Source: Halomonas litopenaei
GTDB lineage: Bacteria > Pseudomonadota > Gammaproteobacteria > Pseudomonadales > Halomonadaceae
Reading direction: 5' to 3'
Assembly: GCF_003045775.1 (NCBI RefSeq)
Contig: NZ_PXNS01000011.1
Location: 26,369 to 90,368, forward strand
DNA: 64,000 bases
Shown here: in pieces, positions 63,869 through 64,000 of the stretch
How the letters are laid out: the number at the start of each line of letters is the position of its first letter
Position numbering within the stretch: position 1 is the first letter of the stretch
Translations under genes and position numbers: made by a program
Notes under the pieces: generated by a model
What the model was told of the DNA's origin: nothing
Seen by the model: only the letters and a program-made list of their open reading frames with translations
Database searches by the model: none

Positions 63869-63944
63869 GGTGGATGTAGCTCAGTGGTAGAGCCCCGGAT
63901 TGTGGCTCCGGTGGTCGTGGGTTCGATCCCCATCATCCACCCCA
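63869..63944 (+). tRNA. tRNA-His (GTG), second copy
   Basis: 76 nt, identical to the copy at 63736 including G-1 and CCA. The flanking sequences differ, so only the gene itself is duplicated or kept identical by conversion. Confidence 0.96.
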
Positions 63945-64000
63945 TCAACCTGATTCCTTCCCCGAGTTTCTTTCTTGAACAAGTCGTTGTCGAATCTGAA

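Overview
The window is about 64 kb of GC-rich gammaproteobacterial chromosome. Its gene content suggests a halophilic member of the Halomonadaceae: betaine and carnitine catabolism, an rsxABCDGE cluster, rnt and grxD lying between argF and argG, and a large LapA-type adhesin. The genus is an inference; no marker gene here settles it.

Layout. Positions 1-2559 hold the N-terminal part of a LEPR-XLL/DUF4347 surface protein that runs off the left edge. Positions 3021-13136 form one long minus-strand catabolic block, largely translationally coupled: a TmpA-like Fe(II)/2-oxoglutarate oxygenase, a TmpB/PhnZ-like HD oxygenase, an AruI-like ThDP decarboxylase, an orphan betaine-type binding protein, a class II aldolase, a class I/II aminotransferase, and a complete polar amino acid ABC transporter. 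Three GlxA-type AraC regulators and a gamma-butyrobetaine hydroxylase follow (13300-18405), then a PKHD hydroxylase and a secreted Gly-Gly-Glu repeat protein. Positions 20880-25583 are an L-carnitine degradation operon: BKACE cleavage enzyme, carnitine dehydrogenase, thioesterase, alpha/beta hydrolase and BCCT carrier. Read together, 3-25.6 kb looks like a quaternary-ammonium catabolic island. Butyrobetaine would go to carnitine, dehydrocarnitine, betainyl-CoA and glycine betaine, and an uncharacterised branch would feed an unknown amino acid or betaine into it.

Positions 27-46 kb are mostly core genes: argF, grxD, rnt, argG, a HlyU-family protein, a GST, a periplasmic rhodanese beside a YeeE/YedE sulfur transporter, nth, rsxEGDCBA, metG and thiI.

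Positions 46259-60971 are a type I secretion and adhesin locus: a TolC-OmpA fusion, a LapB-type ABC exporter, a LapC-type adaptor, a LuxR-type regulator with a degenerate receiver, a 2238-residue adhesin and a 335-residue mini-paralog. The adhesin gene carries a perfect run of 109 GCCAAC hexamers encoding (Ala-Asn)109. The window ends with mtnN, luxS, folD and a Pro-Arg-His-His tRNA cluster.

The sequence is also rich in tandem repeats: the hexamer and 9-mer coding repeats, a 7-bp intergenic VNTR, a 94-bp repeat between two permease genes, and a roughly 130-bp duplicated 3' end of a regulator gene. Candidate AraC-type operators, built as direct repeats 21 bp apart, lie upstream of the TmpA-like operon and upstream of the butyrobetaine hydroxylase.
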